A stretch of DNA of 64,000 nucleotides from Pectobacterium sp013449375 (GCF_048593165.1 NZ_CP184271.1); one strand, 5' to 3'; shown: positions 6,951-16,603, counted from the first letter of the stretch. Notes: generated by a model from the sequence alone, not told the origin. Numbers and translations are program-made.

Positions 6951-9653
6951 ATGGTCATGAATATCCTAACCAAAATTTTTGGTAGCCGTAACGATCGTAC
7001 GCTGCGCCGTATGCGTAAAAACGTTGATGTCATCAATCGCTTAGAACCTGAAATGGAAAAGCTGTCGAATGAGGAACTGCAAGCGAAAACGCTGGAGTTT
7101 CGTGTTCGTCTGGAAAAAGGTGAGTCGCTGGAGAACCTGCTGCCGGAAGCCTTCGCGGTAGTACGTGAATCCAGTAAGCGTGTGTTTGGCATGCGTCACT
7201 TCGATGTGCAGCTTATCGGCGGTATGGTACTGAACGAGCGTTGCATTGCGGAGATGCGTACCGGTGAAGGTAAAACGCTGACGGCAACGTTGCCTGCCTA
7301 CCTGAATGCGCTGACTGGCCGCGGCGTACACGTGGTGACTGTGAACGACTATCTGGCACAGCGTGATGCCGAAAATAATCGTCCATTGTTTGAATTCCTT
7401 GGCCTGAGCGTTGGCATTAACCTGCCGGGAATGCCTGCTCCTGCGAAGCGTGAAGCCTATGCGGCTGATATCACCTACGGTACTAATAACGAATACGGTT
7501 TTGACTACCTGCGTGACAACATGGCGTTCAGTCCGGAAGAGCGAGTACAGCGTAAATTGTACTACGCGCTGGTGGATGAGGTTGACTCGATCCTGATCGA
7601 TGAAGCGCGTACGCCGTTGATCATTTCCGGCCCGGCTGAAGATAGCTCCGAGCTGTATATCAGCGTTAATAAAATTATCCCTCACCTGATCCGTCAGGAG
7701 AAAGAGGATTCGGATACCTTCCACGGCGAAGGCCACTTCTCTGTTGATGAAAAGGCGCGTCAGGTTAACCTCACTGAGCGTGGTCTGGTTCTGGTCGAAG
7801 AACTGCTGGTGAAAGAAGGCATTATGGAAGAGGGGGAATCATTGTACTCCCCAACGAACATCATGCTGATGCACCATGTGACTGCTGCGCTGCGTGCGCA
7901 TGTGTTGTTTACCCGCGATGTTGATTACATTGTGAAAGACGGTGAAGTGATCATCGTTGACGAACACACCGGCCGTACCATGCAGGGTCGTCGCTGGTCA
8001 GACGGCCTGCATCAGGCTGTGGAAGCAAAAGAGAAAGTAACGATTCAGAATGAAAACCAGACGCTGGCTTCCATTACCTTCCAGAACTATTTCCGCCTGT
8101 ATGAAAAATTGGCGGGTATGACCGGTACGGCAGATACCGAAGCGTTCGAGTTCAGCTCTATTTACAAGCTGGATACGATTGTGGTGCCGACTAACCGTCC
8201 GATGATTCGTAAAGACTTACCTGATTTGGTCTATATGACCGAGCAGGAAAAAATCGATGCCATCATTGAAGATATCAGAGAGCGTTCAGCAAAAGGTCAG
8301 CCGATTCTGGTCGGTACGATCTCCATCGAGAAATCGGAAGTGGTTTCTCATGCGCTGGAAAAAGCGGGTATCAAACATAATGTGTTGAACGCGAAATTCC
8401 ACGCGATGGAAGCCGATATCGTTGCTCAGGCGGGTCAGGCTGGCGCGGTGACCATCGCGACCAACATGGCGGGTCGTGGTACAGATATCGTGTTGGGCGG
8501 TAGCTGGCAGGCGGAAGTGGCGCTTCTGGAAACCCCGAGTGACGAGCAAATTGCAGAAATTAAAGCAGCCTGGAAAGTGCGTCACGATGCTGTGCTGGCT
8601 GCTGGTGGCTTACACATCATCGGTACGGAGCGCCATGAGTCTCGTCGTATCGATAACCAGCTGCGTGGTCGTTCCGGTCGTCAGGGGGATGCGGGTTCAT
8701 CACGTTTCTATCTGTCGATGGAAGATGCGCTGATGCGTATTTTTGCTTCCGATCGTGTTTCCAACATGATGCGTAAGCTAGGCATGAAACCAGGTGAAGC
8801 CATTGAGCACCCGTGGGTCACGAAGGCGATTGCTAACGCCCAGCGTAAAGTGGAAAGCCGTAACTTTGATATTCGTAAGCAACTGCTGGAATACGATGAT
8901 GTGGCGAACGACCAGCGTCGTGCGATCTATACGCAGCGTAACGAACTGTTGGACGTGTCTGATATCAGCGAAACCATCACCAGCATTCGTGAGGATGTGT
9001 TCAAAGCGACGATCGACAGCTACATTCCTCCGCAGTCTCTGGAAGAAATGTGGGATGTAGAAGGTCTGGAACAGCGTTTGAAGAACGATTTCGATCTGGA
9101 TATGCCAGTCAAAGCGTGGCTGGATAAAGAACCAGAGCTGCACGAAGAAACGCTGCGTGAGCGTATTTTCCAGCAGGCGATTGAGATTTATCAGCGCAAA
9201 GAAGACGTGGTCGGTAGCGAAGTCATGCGCAACTTTGAAAAAGGCGTGATGTTGCAGACGTTGGATTCACTGTGGAAAGAGCATCTGGCAGCCATGGATT
9301 ATCTGCGTCAGGGTATCCATCTGCGTGGCTATGCACAGAAAGATCCGAAGCAAGAGTATAAGCGTGAGTCGTTCTCTATGTTTGCCGCGATGTTGGAATC
9401 ACTGAAATATGAAGTGATCAGCACGTTGAGCAAAGTTCAGGTGAGAATGCCGGAAGAGATCGAAGCGCTGGAGCAGCAACGCCGTGAAGAAGCTGAACGT
9501 TTGGCACGGCAGCAGCAACTGAGCCATCAGGAAGAAGATAGCCTGAACACCGGTTCACCGACGCAGACGGATCGTAAAATCGGACGTAACGATCCTTGCC
9601 CATGTGGTTCAGGCAAGAAATATAAGCAGTGCCACGGCCGCTTACAGAAATAA
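6951..9653 (+). CDS. secA: Preprotein translocase ATPase SecA
   Basis: SecA is the motor ATPase that drives preproteins through SecYEG. The 900-residue product has Walker A MRTGEGKTLTATL, the DEVDSILIDEARTPLIISG region, the preprotein cross-linking domain, the second nucleotide-binding domain with TNMAGRGTDIVLGG and QLRGRSGRQGD, and the C-terminal zinc finger CPCGSGKKYKQCHG, which binds SecB and zinc. The start at 6951 aligns exactly with the E. coli N-terminus; an ATG at 6957 is also possible. Its translation is expected to depend on secM upstream. Confidence 0.98.
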   Translation: MVMNILTKIFGSRNDRTLRRMRKNVDVINRLEPEMEKLSNEELQAKTLEFRVRLEKGESLENLLPEAFAVVRESSKRVFGMRHFDVQLIGGMVLNERCIAEMRTGEGKTLTATLPAYLNALTGRGVHVVTVNDYLAQRDAENNRPLFEFLGLSVGINLPGMPAPAKREAYAADITYGTNNEYGFDYLRDNMAFSPEERVQRKLYYALVDEVDSILIDEARTPLIISGPAEDSSELYISVNKIIPHLIRQEKEDSDTFHGEGHFSVDEKARQVNLTERGLVLVEELLVKEGIMEEGESLYSPTNIMLMHHVTAALRAHVLFTRDVDYIVKDGEVIIVDEHTGRTMQGRRWSDGLHQAVEAKEKVTIQNENQTLASITFQNYFRLYEKLAGMTGTADTEAFEFSSIYKLDTIVVPTNRPMIRKDLPDLVYMTEQEKIDAIIEDIRERSAKGQPILVGTISIEKSEVVSHALEKAGIKHNVLNAKFHAMEADIVAQAGQAGAVTIATNMAGRGTDIVLGGSWQAEVALLETPSDEQIAEIKAAWKVRHDAVLAAGGLHIIGTERHESRRIDNQLRGRSGRQGDAGSSRFYLSMEDALMRIFASDRVSNMMRKLGMKPGEAIEHPWVTKAIANAQRKVESRNFDIRKQLLEYDDVANDQRRAIYTQRNELLDVSDISETITSIREDVFKATIDSYIPPQSLEEMWDVEGLEQRLKNDFDLDMPVKAWLDKEPELHEETLRERIFQQAIEIYQRKEDVVGSEVMRNFEKGVMLQTLDSLWKEHLAAMDYLRQGIHLRGYAQKDPKQEYKRESFSMFAAMLESLKYEVISTLSKVQVRMPEEIEALEQQRREEAERLARQQQLSHQEEDSLNTGSPTQTDRKIGRNDPCPCGSGKKYKQCHGRLQK

Positions 9654-9696
9654 CTGGTCGCTGAAATCAGCGAATAAAATGTGATAAGTGCAAAGG

Positions 9697-9720
9697 AAAG
9701 GCGGTCATTGACCGCCTTTT
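9697..9720 (+). terminator. Terminator after secA
   Basis: A perfect 10-bp stem AAAGGCGGTC/GACCGCCTTT (9697-9706 and 9710-9719) with a three-base loop lies between secA and mutT. The U-tract is short, so some read-through into mutT is possible. Confidence 0.75.
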
Positions 9721-9748
9721 ACTTGATCAGAACCTGATAGGAAGTGTC

Positions 9749-10144
9749 ATGACGCAAAAACAGTTATCCGTCGCGGTAGGCATCATCCGCAATGCGGAAC
9801 AGCAATATTTCATTGCTCGTCGCCCAGATGGCGTTCACATGGCAGGGATGTGGGAGTTTCCCGGCGGTAAAATAGAAGAGGGAGAAACGCCAGCACAGGC
9901 GCTGATTCGTGAACTGCGTGAAGAAACGGGCATCGATGCTGTCGCGCCCCAACCGCTAAACGACAAAACATTTTCTACGCCAGAAAGAATCATTACGCTT
10001 CATTTCTTCCTGGTTGAAACATGGCAGGGGGAACCCTATGGTCGGGAAGGGCAGGAATCTCGCTGGGTGAGTGTAGAAGAATTACGTGAGGAAGAATTTC
10101 CGCCAGCGAATGCGGAGATGATCCGCTGGCTGAAATCGCTTTAA
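9749..10144 (+). CDS. mutT: 8-oxo-dGTP diphosphatase MutT
   Basis: MutT hydrolyses 8-oxo-dGTP and prevents A:T to C:G mutations. The 131-residue product contains a complete Nudix box at about residues 38-60 (GGKIEEGE followed by RELREETGI), with the catalytic glutamates in place. N-terminal VAVGIIRNAEQQYFIARR and the segment HMAGMWEFPGGK are typical of MutT. It follows secA after a terminator-like hairpin, as in E. coli. Confidence 0.97.
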   Translation: MTQKQLSVAVGIIRNAEQQYFIARRPDGVHMAGMWEFPGGKIEEGETPAQALIRELREETGIDAVAPQPLNDKTFSTPERIITLHFFLVETWQGEPYGREGQESRWVSVEELREEEFPPANAEMIRWLKSL

Positions 10145-10194
10145 TCTAGCCTTGCTTTTGCCTGTCTGAAAAACTCTGCCTGAAAATTATAGCG

Positions 10195-10222
10195 GCGAAA
10201 CGCGGTGGTTACCGCGTTTCGC
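10195..10222 (-). terminator. 12-bp hairpin at the 3' end of yacG
   Basis: A perfect stem GCGAAACGCGGT/ACCGCGTTTCGC with loop GGTT covers 10195-10222. It overlaps the last yacG codons and its stop. On the minus strand it runs into an A/T-rich stretch, so it probably ends the coaE-zapD-yacG transcript and may also block mutT transcripts from the other side. Confidence 0.65.
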
Positions 10223-10403
10223 TCCAGTCTTCACTATCAGAAACCATATCATCACTAGGGATGCGCTTTTCTTCATCAGCCCATTCACCTAAATCGATGA
10301 GCTGACAACGCTTGCTGCAAAATGGGCGATAGAGGCTGGTTTCATCCCAGATGACTGCCTGCTTGCAGGTTGGGCACTTCACCGTCGTAATGTCTGTTGT
10401 CAT
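10209..10403 (-). CDS. yacG: DNA gyrase inhibitor YacG
   Basis: YacG is a small zinc protein known in E. coli to bind GyrB and inhibit gyrase. The 64-residue product has the four zinc cysteines C10, C13, C29 and C33 in the pattern CPTC then CSKRC, followed by DLGEWADEEKRIPS. It is the last gene of the coaE-zapD-yacG set. Confidence 0.95.
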   Translation of the reverse strand: MTTDITTVKCPTCKQAVIWDETSLYRPFCSKRCQLIDLGEWADEEKRIPSDDMVSDSEDWSETR

Positions 10404-10474
10404 AAGGTTATTTTCACTCTATTTGATACTTAATATCTGCCTGGTGTTTAACACATTTTTTGTCGTGGCTGGCC

Positions 10475-11227
10475 TTAACAGCAGGCCAGTTCAAACGTTA
10501 AACGAGGAGGAATGTGGCCGTTTTCGCTATCTAATGGCAGAAAACGAATAGCATAGCGTGTTTTATGGCCAGATATTTGTGGGTAGAGTTGGTGCGTCTG
10601 TTCAAGACGCAAACGCAGCAGATCGGCATCGGAAGCATTGTCCTGAAAGAAACCGTTCAGGCTGATTTGCGGGCGAAACGTACCGGAGTGGCGGATCAGT
10701 TCCAGGATCATATCCAATGCTTGTTTGAGCGGAGACAGAGATCCAAGCCAGCCAGAAACCAGCTTCTCACGGAGTTCCTGAGGTTGATGCAGCCAGCTAT
10801 GTAGCGTCGGTAAGTCGAAACTGCAACACCCGCCGGGAATTCCGAGCCGCTGGCGTACCATGCCAATCAGACGATCTTCTCGTAAGAATTGCCCCATCCG
10901 TGGTGCCGCCATCAGCGTGCTGGCCAAATCTTTCAACTGACGTCTCAACGTATGGATGCGTTCCATGTCTACGCCCGGCACATCACTCCATTGCAACAGT
11001 TTTTGCTGTTGTCGCTCCAGTTCTTTCAGCAGTTCGGTACGCACATCTCCACGTTCCAGCACGTCAAGCAACTCTGCGACAGCGCGAAAAAATGTTAGCG
11101 CGCTTCCCATATCGGTCAGGGAGTGGTTTTGATGCAACTGCTGTAATAATGATTCGATACGCAACCAGGTACGTGTTTTTTCGTTCAACGGGTATTCGAA
11201 TAAAATGGTTGAGGGAGCGTCACTCAT
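10475..11227 (-). CDS. zapD: Cell division protein ZapD
   Basis: ZapD cross-links FtsZ filaments through the FtsZ C-terminal peptide. The 250-residue product follows the E. coli sequence: EYPLNEKTRTWLRIE at the N-terminus, APRMGQFLREDRLIGMVRQR, the IPGGCCSFDLPTLHSWLH block, and the end LTFELACC. Its first codons overlap the end of coaE by eight bases, so translation is probably coupled. The 3' end lies 71 bases from yacG. Confidence 0.96.
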   Translation of the reverse strand: MSDAPSTILFEYPLNEKTRTWLRIESLLQQLHQNHSLTDMGSALTFFRAVAELLDVLERGDVRTELLKELERQQQKLLQWSDVPGVDMERIHTLRRQLKDLASTLMAAPRMGQFLREDRLIGMVRQRLGIPGGCCSFDLPTLHSWLHQPQELREKLVSGWLGSLSPLKQALDMILELIRHSGTFRPQISLNGFFQDNASDADLLRLRLEQTHQLYPQISGHKTRYAIRFLPLDSENGHIPPRLTFELACC

Positions 11228-11846
11228 TCTTAGTCATCCTGTCGGCAGCGGAGGCGGCTAGCTCAAGGTAATGGCGGTGTAATCCCGCAACCTGTGACGC
11301 CAGCTCGCTTGGGCATCGACTGTTATCAATAATATCATCGGCATAAGCCAGGCGCTGTTCTCGGGTAGCCTGTGCAGCCAGTATGTTTTCTGCTTGCTGC
11401 CGACTGATGCCATCGCGGGCCAGCGTGCGTTCAAGCTGTGTGTCTCTGTCTACATCAACGACCAGAATACGCTGTGCTCGCTGTTGTAAACCGTTCTCCA
11501 CCAGTAGGGGGACGACCCACAGAATGTACGGTGCGGATGCAGACTGAAACTGGGTCTGTGTTTCCTGATGGATCAACGGATGAAGTAAATTATTCAGCCA
11601 CTGTTTCTCTTCTGGCGAGGAGAAAATCCGTTGGCGTAGTGCGGTGCGGTCCAATGAACCATCGGTATTGAGTATAGCGTCGCCAAACCGGAGCCTGATG
11701 GCATCCAGCGCGGGCTTTCCAGGCTCGACTACCTGACGTGCGATGATATCCGCGTCAACGATAGTGGTCCCTAATTTGGCAAATTCATCGGCCACAGTGC
11801 TTTTGCCGCTGCCGATACCGCCTGTCAAGGCTACGATGTATGTCAT
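11220..11846 (-). CDS. coaE: Dephospho-CoA kinase
   Basis: CoaE phosphorylates the 3'-hydroxyl of dephospho-CoA, the last step of coenzyme A synthesis. The product begins MTYIVALTGGIGSGKSTVA with the Walker A loop at about residues 9-16, and has the VVEPGKPAL and HPLIHQ segments of the family. The start at 11846 gives 208 residues and matches E. coli; an ATG at 11855 would add three. It heads the coaE-zapD-yacG transcript. Confidence 0.97.
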   Translation of the reverse strand: MTYIVALTGGIGSGKSTVADEFAKLGTTIVDADIIARQVVEPGKPALDAIRLRFGDAILNTDGSLDRTALRQRIFSSPEEKQWLNNLLHPLIHQETQTQFQSASAPYILWVVPLLVENGLQQRAQRILVVDVDRDTQLERTLARDGISRQQAENILAAQATREQRLAYADDIIDNSRCPSELASQVAGLHRHYLELAASAADRMTKNE

Positions 11847-12115
11847 TGCACCCATGTTGAAAAGTTAACATTGCCACTATTTTCAAGGGGGGACAAATAC
11901 CTTCCCGCTCCCCTGAAGCCAATCGGGCATAAACCGCAGTGTGCTTCACGTTATCACTTTGCTTGGTGATAGGTAAATTTCTCTGATTTTATCCCAAATA
12001 AAGCGAAAATCGCAGTCTTGCCGCAGGATTATTCCTGCGTATGATAACGTTACTGGTAAAGGGCATTATTTTTTCACTCAGCAGCTTGTCGTCTTTTGGT
12101 GCTGTATTGGTCGGT
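11847..12115. other. Intergenic region between hofC and coaE
   Basis: About 270 bases separate the hofC stop from the coaE start on the same strand. I see no convincing gene; short frames here are shadows. In E. coli guaC lies at this position, and no guaC is present here. Confidence 0.6.
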
Positions 12116-13321
12116 TTAGGCTCCGGCCAATACGTTTCCCAACTGGAAGATAGGCAAATACATGCCAACCACCAACGCCCCAACCATTCCTCCAACAACC
12201 ATCATCAGTAGCGGTTCCAGCGTTTGGGTCAGCATGTCTGCCTGCTGTTGTACCCGACCCTCATGCCATTCTGCCAGTTGTGTAAAGATCGCATCCAGCG
12301 CACCGGTTTCTTCCCCCACGCGGATCAGTTGCGGACAGGGGGCAGGGAACAGTACGGCGTGATGCTGTGTGGCATGGTAGAGCGACATTCCCTGATGCAG
12401 TTGCGCTTGTATCTGTTGAATTGCGGCCTGATAAAGTGGGTGACGGATCGTCGCGGCGGCATCCAGCCCTTCGGGGAGCGTCAAACCGGCCTGTTGCGTC
12501 ATAGACAGAATCGTGAATATCTGGTTCAGCGACTTACCACGTAACAGTCTAGAGACGATGGGAAGCTTCAGCAGCCATTCTTGCTCTCTGGTTTTCCATA
12601 AGGACCTTTTCTGCCTTAAACGGACATATCCCGCTATCAGAGCACAAATAGACAGCAACCCTGTCAATCCATAGCCCGAGATGACTTCTGCCAGATAAAG
12701 CAATTGCTGAGTAAACCACGGTAACGGTGTATCAAATGAGGAATAGAGCGTCGCAAATTCGGGCAGAACCAGCGTCAACATCATCATGCTGACCAGCACC
12801 GCGATTGCCAAAACAAAGCAGGGATAGCGTAGTGCTTTGATGACTTTCTGTTGCAGTCTGGACTGCTTTTCTTGCTGTTGTGCCAACTGTAGGCAGCACG
12901 CGTCTAGCTTCCCAGTTAACTCGCCGACGGCAATGAGGCCACGATACAGAACGGGAAAGATATGCGGGTATTCCTGCAACGCTTCAGAGAACGAATTTCC
13001 CTGCGCAACACGGGTACGGACATCCCGTAATACGCAGCGCCAGCCGGGGCGCTCATGTTGTTCCGATATCAGTTTTAATGCTTCCAGCAGCGGCAATCCA
13101 GCGTGTAGCAGGGCAGCAAGCTGTTTGATTAATTCGCCTAGCTGCTCGCGTTTCCAATAGCGGAGCGACAGATAATGGCCAGCCTTTACGATGAGTGGCT
13201 GGTAGCCCTGAGCAATCAGGCTGGCGTAGGCATGCTGTCGTTGTGTGCTAATGAGTTCACCGTCGATAAAATCGCCCTCTGGCGTAATCGCCTGCCAGTG
13301 ATATAAACGCGCTAGCCTCAT
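12116..13321 (-). CDS. hofC: Type IV pilus/type II secretion platform protein HofC
   Basis: HofC belongs to the GspF/PilC family of inner-membrane platform proteins that connect the assembly ATPase to the pilin. The 401-residue product shows the duplicated GspF domain with three strongly hydrophobic segments: LRYPCFVLAIAVLVSMMMLTL near residue 170, GLLSICALIAGYVRL near 225, and the C-terminal LEPLLMMVVGGMVGALVVGM. Conserved LLHAGLPLLEALKLI and VGEETGALD are visible. The start overlaps the hofB stop by four bases. It forms a probable ppdD-hofB-hofC operon. Confidence 0.94.
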   Translation of the reverse strand: MRLARLYHWQAITPEGDFIDGELISTQRQHAYASLIAQGYQPLIVKAGHYLSLRYWKREQLGELIKQLAALLHAGLPLLEALKLISEQHERPGWRCVLRDVRTRVAQGNSFSEALQEYPHIFPVLYRGLIAVGELTGKLDACCLQLAQQQEKQSRLQQKVIKALRYPCFVLAIAVLVSMMMLTLVLPEFATLYSSFDTPLPWFTQQLLYLAEVISGYGLTGLLSICALIAGYVRLRQKRSLWKTREQEWLLKLPIVSRLLRGKSLNQIFTILSMTQQAGLTLPEGLDAAATIRHPLYQAAIQQIQAQLHQGMSLYHATQHHAVLFPAPCPQLIRVGEETGALDAIFTQLAEWHEGRVQQQADMLTQTLEPLLMMVVGGMVGALVVGMYLPIFQLGNVLAGA

Positions 13322-14814
13322 TGTGCCTCCTGATTCATGGCGTGTTCATCGCCCACAACACGATAGACTTCAGCGAGCGAGGTCAGGCCGTCGTTGACCA
13401 GTTTAAGACCCGCAGCCAACAACGTTGGGAAACCTGAATGGCGAGACAGCGCAGATAATTCCCCTGAGCTGGCGTTGCCCGCTAGCGCTGCCTGAAAATC
13501 TGGCGTGATGGGCAGTAATTCATAGAGCGCGACGCGGCCATAGTAGCCAGAGAAACAGTGGCTACAGCCGCGGGCTTGCCAATGGTGTAGTGGCCCTTGC
13601 CATACGTCGTTTGGCAGCGAAATCAGTGGTTCTCCTGGCGTCTTACAGTGCGGGCATAACCGACGCATAAGGCGTTGTGCGATGATGAGTTTTAGTGCTG
13701 CGGCTAACAGATAACCGGGGATACCCAGATGGTTGAGGCGAGTCAGCGTTTCGACGGCAGAGTTGGTGTGCAATGTGGACATGACCAGATGGCCGGTTTG
13801 CGCGGCTTTGATCGCAATTTCTGCGGTTTCGGCATCGCGTATTTCGCCGATCATAATAACGTCTGGATCCTGTCGCAGCAGCGCACGTAAGATTCGGCCA
13901 AATCCCAGTTCAGCTTTGGGATTGATTGCCGTTTGGTTGATGCCCAGCAAGGGGATCTCGATGGGATCCTCTACGCTACAGATATTGCGGCTGCATTCGT
14001 TCAGCCAGCGTATCGCGCTGTAAAGCGTGACGGTTTTTCCACTGCCTGTCGGGCCAGTGACTAACAGCATCCCCTGTGAGGCGCTCAGCACGTTAATCAC
14101 CTGCTGTAATGCTTTTGGGGTAAGCCCGAGTTTATCTAGCACCAGTTCCTGCTGGTGTGTTTGCAAAATACGCAACACGACTTTTTCTCCCTGCTGCACA
14201 GGGAGCGTAGCGATGCGCAACGAGTAGGCTTGTTGATCCAGCATCAGGCTGAACTGGCCGTCTTGCGGCAATCGTCGTTCGGCGATGTTCAACTTGCCCA
14301 TGATTTTCAGCCGCGCGGTAATACGGTTTGTCAGCTCGGAAGGCGGGGCGGAGATGGCCTGTAGCACGCCGTCAATGCGTAGGCGTATGCGATAGCCGTC
14401 CAGTAATGGCTCAAAGTGGATATCAGAGGCGCGACGCTGAATCGCGAGACGCAGTGTTTGATGGATAAATTGTGCAACAGGGGAGTCATCGTCATGATCC
14501 TTCTGCCCTGTGCTGTTGTTATGAATATTGTGATAAGTGCTGTTATAGGTGCCGGCATGGTAGGTTTCTGCGGGTTCGGCAACGGCGTTCACGGGGTTAA
14601 GCTGCTGTTCCATTCTGGCCTGTGGCCATTGCTCCACCATGATGCGGCGATTGCTAGCGAAACGCAGCGCGGCAATCATCTCTGCCGAAGGGGACGTCGT
14701 GACGGCGACCGACAGCGTTTGTTCATCAAGACTAAGCAATAATGCCTGATAACGTCGGCACAGTGTTTGCAGTTCGCTGAGCGTATGCTCGGAAGTAACG
14801 GAGGAGTCTGTCAT
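13318..14814 (-). CDS. hofB: Type IV pilus assembly ATPase HofB (GspE/PilB family)
   Basis: HofB is the cytoplasmic secretion ATPase that powers pilin polymerisation. The 498-residue product has Walker A VTGPTGSGKTVTLYS, an Asp box near ICSVEDPIEIPL, Walker B DPDVIMIGEIRDAETAEIA, the His box TGHLVMSTLHTNSA and a zinc motif made of CPHC and CSHC. It lies two bases downstream of the ppdD stop and overlaps hofC by four bases. An inserted low-complexity Asn/His stretch near residues 90-105 is unusual but keeps the frame. Confidence 0.95.
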   Translation of the reverse strand: MTDSSVTSEHTLSELQTLCRRYQALLLSLDEQTLSVAVTTSPSAEMIAALRFASNRRIMVEQWPQARMEQQLNPVNAVAEPAETYHAGTYNSTYHNIHNNSTGQKDHDDDSPVAQFIHQTLRLAIQRRASDIHFEPLLDGYRIRLRIDGVLQAISAPPSELTNRITARLKIMGKLNIAERRLPQDGQFSLMLDQQAYSLRIATLPVQQGEKVVLRILQTHQQELVLDKLGLTPKALQQVINVLSASQGMLLVTGPTGSGKTVTLYSAIRWLNECSRNICSVEDPIEIPLLGINQTAINPKAELGFGRILRALLRQDPDVIMIGEIRDAETAEIAIKAAQTGHLVMSTLHTNSAVETLTRLNHLGIPGYLLAAALKLIIAQRLMRRLCPHCKTPGEPLISLPNDVWQGPLHHWQARGCSHCFSGYYGRVALYELLPITPDFQAALAGNASSGELSALSRHSGFPTLLAAGLKLVNDGLTSLAEVYRVVGDEHAMNQEAQ

Positions 14815-14816
14815 GA

Positions 14817-15263
14817 TTAACCTGCCGTATTATCGAAACGGAAAACGTCCTGACAGGCGGCTTGCAGGCTCTCTGCACTGCCATCTGTGGTACAGCTTTT
14901 CGTCCAGCGTGAGGTGCCAGTTTCGCTATCCCACGTTGGCGTCAGAATAACGCGTAGCCCTTGCAGGGTGGATTGTCCGGTCAGCGTAATTACCCCTTGG
15001 GCGACGCTAACGGCGCTGACATAGCGTGAAGATTTACTGCCTGGAATCCCCTGATTACCTGTGCTACAGGCGGTAAAGGCGGCATTTTCCAGACCGCAGA
15101 GATCGACCGGTGTTTTGTAAGACACCATGGTTTGCAGCATATCCGTCAGCGCCGCTTTTTGCAGATAGCCTTGATAGGCGGGAACGCCAATGGCGCTGAG
15201 GATGGCGACGATCGCAATGACGATCATCAGCTCAATCAGTGTGAATCCTTGTTGTGTAGTCAT
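14817..15263 (-). CDS. ppdD: Prepilin peptidase-dependent major pilin PpdD
   Basis: PpdD is a type IV pilin. The product has a short leader MTTQQG cut before the conserved FTLIELMIVIAIVAILSAIG, which forms the N-terminal helix and membrane anchor, with Glu at mature position 5. Paired cysteines near the C-terminus (CTTDGSAESLQAAC) fit the pilin D-loop. The ATG at 15263 follows AGGGA by about seven bases; an upstream ATG at 15329 would add 22 residues of non-pilin sequence. The mature protein is about 142 residues. No prepilin peptidase is in the window. Confidence 0.95.
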   Translation of the reverse strand: MTTQQGFTLIELMIVIAIVAILSAIGVPAYQGYLQKAALTDMLQTMVSYKTPVDLCGLENAAFTACSTGNQGIPGSKSSRYVSAVSVAQGVITLTGQSTLQGLRVILTPTWDSETGTSRWTKSCTTDGSAESLQAACQDVFRFDNTAG

Positions 15264-15572
15264 ATTGATTTCCCTGTTGTGGCGTATAAATAGGGTGGCG
15301 CATAAATACATACGGACGGCTGGCAGCATAGAAAAGGGTGTGAAGGCTGGCTAGCGGAGGAAATGAAAATAGGAAAGCGCTACGACGTGTTTTTAGCGAT
15401 TTGCAGAACGTTGAACAATTTTTGCGGGCAGATACGCAACTTTCGTTCTATCAGTAAAGAACGTTTACGCAGCTCAGAACGTTTTCATTATTACGATGGG
15501 TGGAAGAATGGAGATCCATTGAGTCGTGAGAACGAGGTGCGAGAGGGCACCTCGTTGGAAAGAAAAAAACGC
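15264..15572. other. Intergenic region between nadC and ppdD
   Basis: This 309-base stretch must carry the ppdD promoter on the minus strand. Near nadC it contains a perfect hairpin, listed separately. I see no gene in it. Confidence 0.6.
15531..15556 (-). terminator. 10-bp hairpin downstream of nadC
   Basis: AACGAGGTGC at 15531-15540 and GCACCTCGTT at 15547-15556 form a perfect stem with a six-base loop, 17 bases beyond the nadC stop. On the minus strand the T-run precedes rather than follows the stem, so it is not a textbook terminator; it may protect the nadC mRNA end. Confidence 0.5.
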
Positions 15573-16463
15573 TTAGATAAAACGCATGGATAAATCCAGC
15601 GCTTGTACGTGTTTGGTGAGCGCCCCCACCGAGATATAGTCCACGCCGGTTTCCGCATAGCCACGCAGCGTGTCGAGGGTGACATTACCGGATATCTCAA
15701 GCAGTGCGCGACCTTGTGTGGTGTTAACGGCTTCTCGGATGTTATCCAGACTGAAATTATCCAACATGATGATATCGGCGCCCGCGTCCAACGCTTGCTG
15801 TAATTCGTCCAGTGATTCGACCTCAACCTCTACCGGAACATCACTGCGCAAAGACTGGGCTTTTTCTACTGCATTTTTGATGGAACCAGCAGCGATGATG
15901 TGGTTTTCCTTGATCAGGAACGCATCGGATAGGCCGAGCCGATGGTTGTTGCCGCCGCCGCATGAGACGGCGTATTTCAGCGCGGTTCTCAGCCCAGGCA
16001 ATGTTTTGCGTGTATCCAGCAGTCGAGTACGTGTTCCTTGTAATACGGCAACATAGCGGCTAACTTCAGTGGCGACACCGGACAGCGTTTGCAGGAAATT
16101 CAGCGCCGTGCGTTCGCCTGTCAGGAGCTGTTTGGCTGGTCCTGTGATGTCACACAGCGTTTGGTTGGGGACGATGGCGTCGCCGTCGGCGACGTGCCAG
16201 GTAATGGTTGTCGTGTCGCCCAATTGAGAAAAGACTTCCTCAAGCCAGCGCGCACCGCAGAATATACCCGCTTCACGCGTGATAATGCGTGCGCTGACGG
16301 TCTCGTTATCGGGCAACAGAAGGGCGGTAATGTCTTGATTAGCATCGACGATGCCACCTAAATCTTCACGCAAGGCCAGTTGCACGCTGGCGGGGATATC
16401 TTGTGCAATACGAGCGAGCAAAGCCTGTTGGCGTTGTTCCTGACTGTAGCGACGCGTTGACAT
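15573..16463 (-). CDS. nadC: Nicotinate-nucleotide pyrophosphorylase (quinolinate phosphoribosyltransferase)
   Basis: NadC converts quinolinate and PRPP to nicotinate mononucleotide in de novo NAD synthesis. The 296-residue product has the family segments REDLGG, ERTALNFLQTLSGVAT, LLDTRKTLPGLRTALKYAV and CGGGNNHRLGLSDAFLIKENH, which hold the substrate-binding Arg and Lys residues, then EVEVESLDELQQALDAGADIIMLDN. The E. coli neighbours ppdD and ampD flank it, except that tsx intervenes on the ampD side. Confidence 0.97.
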   Translation of the reverse strand: MSTRRYSQEQRQQALLARIAQDIPASVQLALREDLGGIVDANQDITALLLPDNETVSARIITREAGIFCGARWLEEVFSQLGDTTTITWHVADGDAIVPNQTLCDITGPAKQLLTGERTALNFLQTLSGVATEVSRYVAVLQGTRTRLLDTRKTLPGLRTALKYAVSCGGGNNHRLGLSDAFLIKENHIIAAGSIKNAVEKAQSLRSDVPVEVEVESLDELQQALDAGADIIMLDNFSLDNIREAVNTTQGRALLEISGNVTLDTLRGYAETGVDYISVGALTKHVQALDLSMRFI

Positions 16464-16564
16464 GACAAAACTCCGAAGGGGGATTCGGAGGTCTATGCTA
16501 CCTTGTTTATATCAGGACATCCAGAATGAATAATTATTAAAATTCAATCTGTTACTGTTATTTC

Positions 16565-16588
16565 CCGGCGGCCATCGCGGGTCGCCGG
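16565..16588 (-). terminator. Hairpin downstream of tsx
   Basis: CCGGCG at 16565-16570 and CGCCGG at 16583-16588 can pair, 16 bases past the tsx stop. The loop is 12 bases and there is no strong T-run, so termination is only probable. Confidence 0.4.
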
Positions 16589-16603
16589 AAAGGGAAGGTG
16601 ATT

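Noticed and set aside
11989..12198. 69-codon minus-strand frame across the hofC 3' end
   Set aside because: Overlaps hofC out of frame and has no conserved features.
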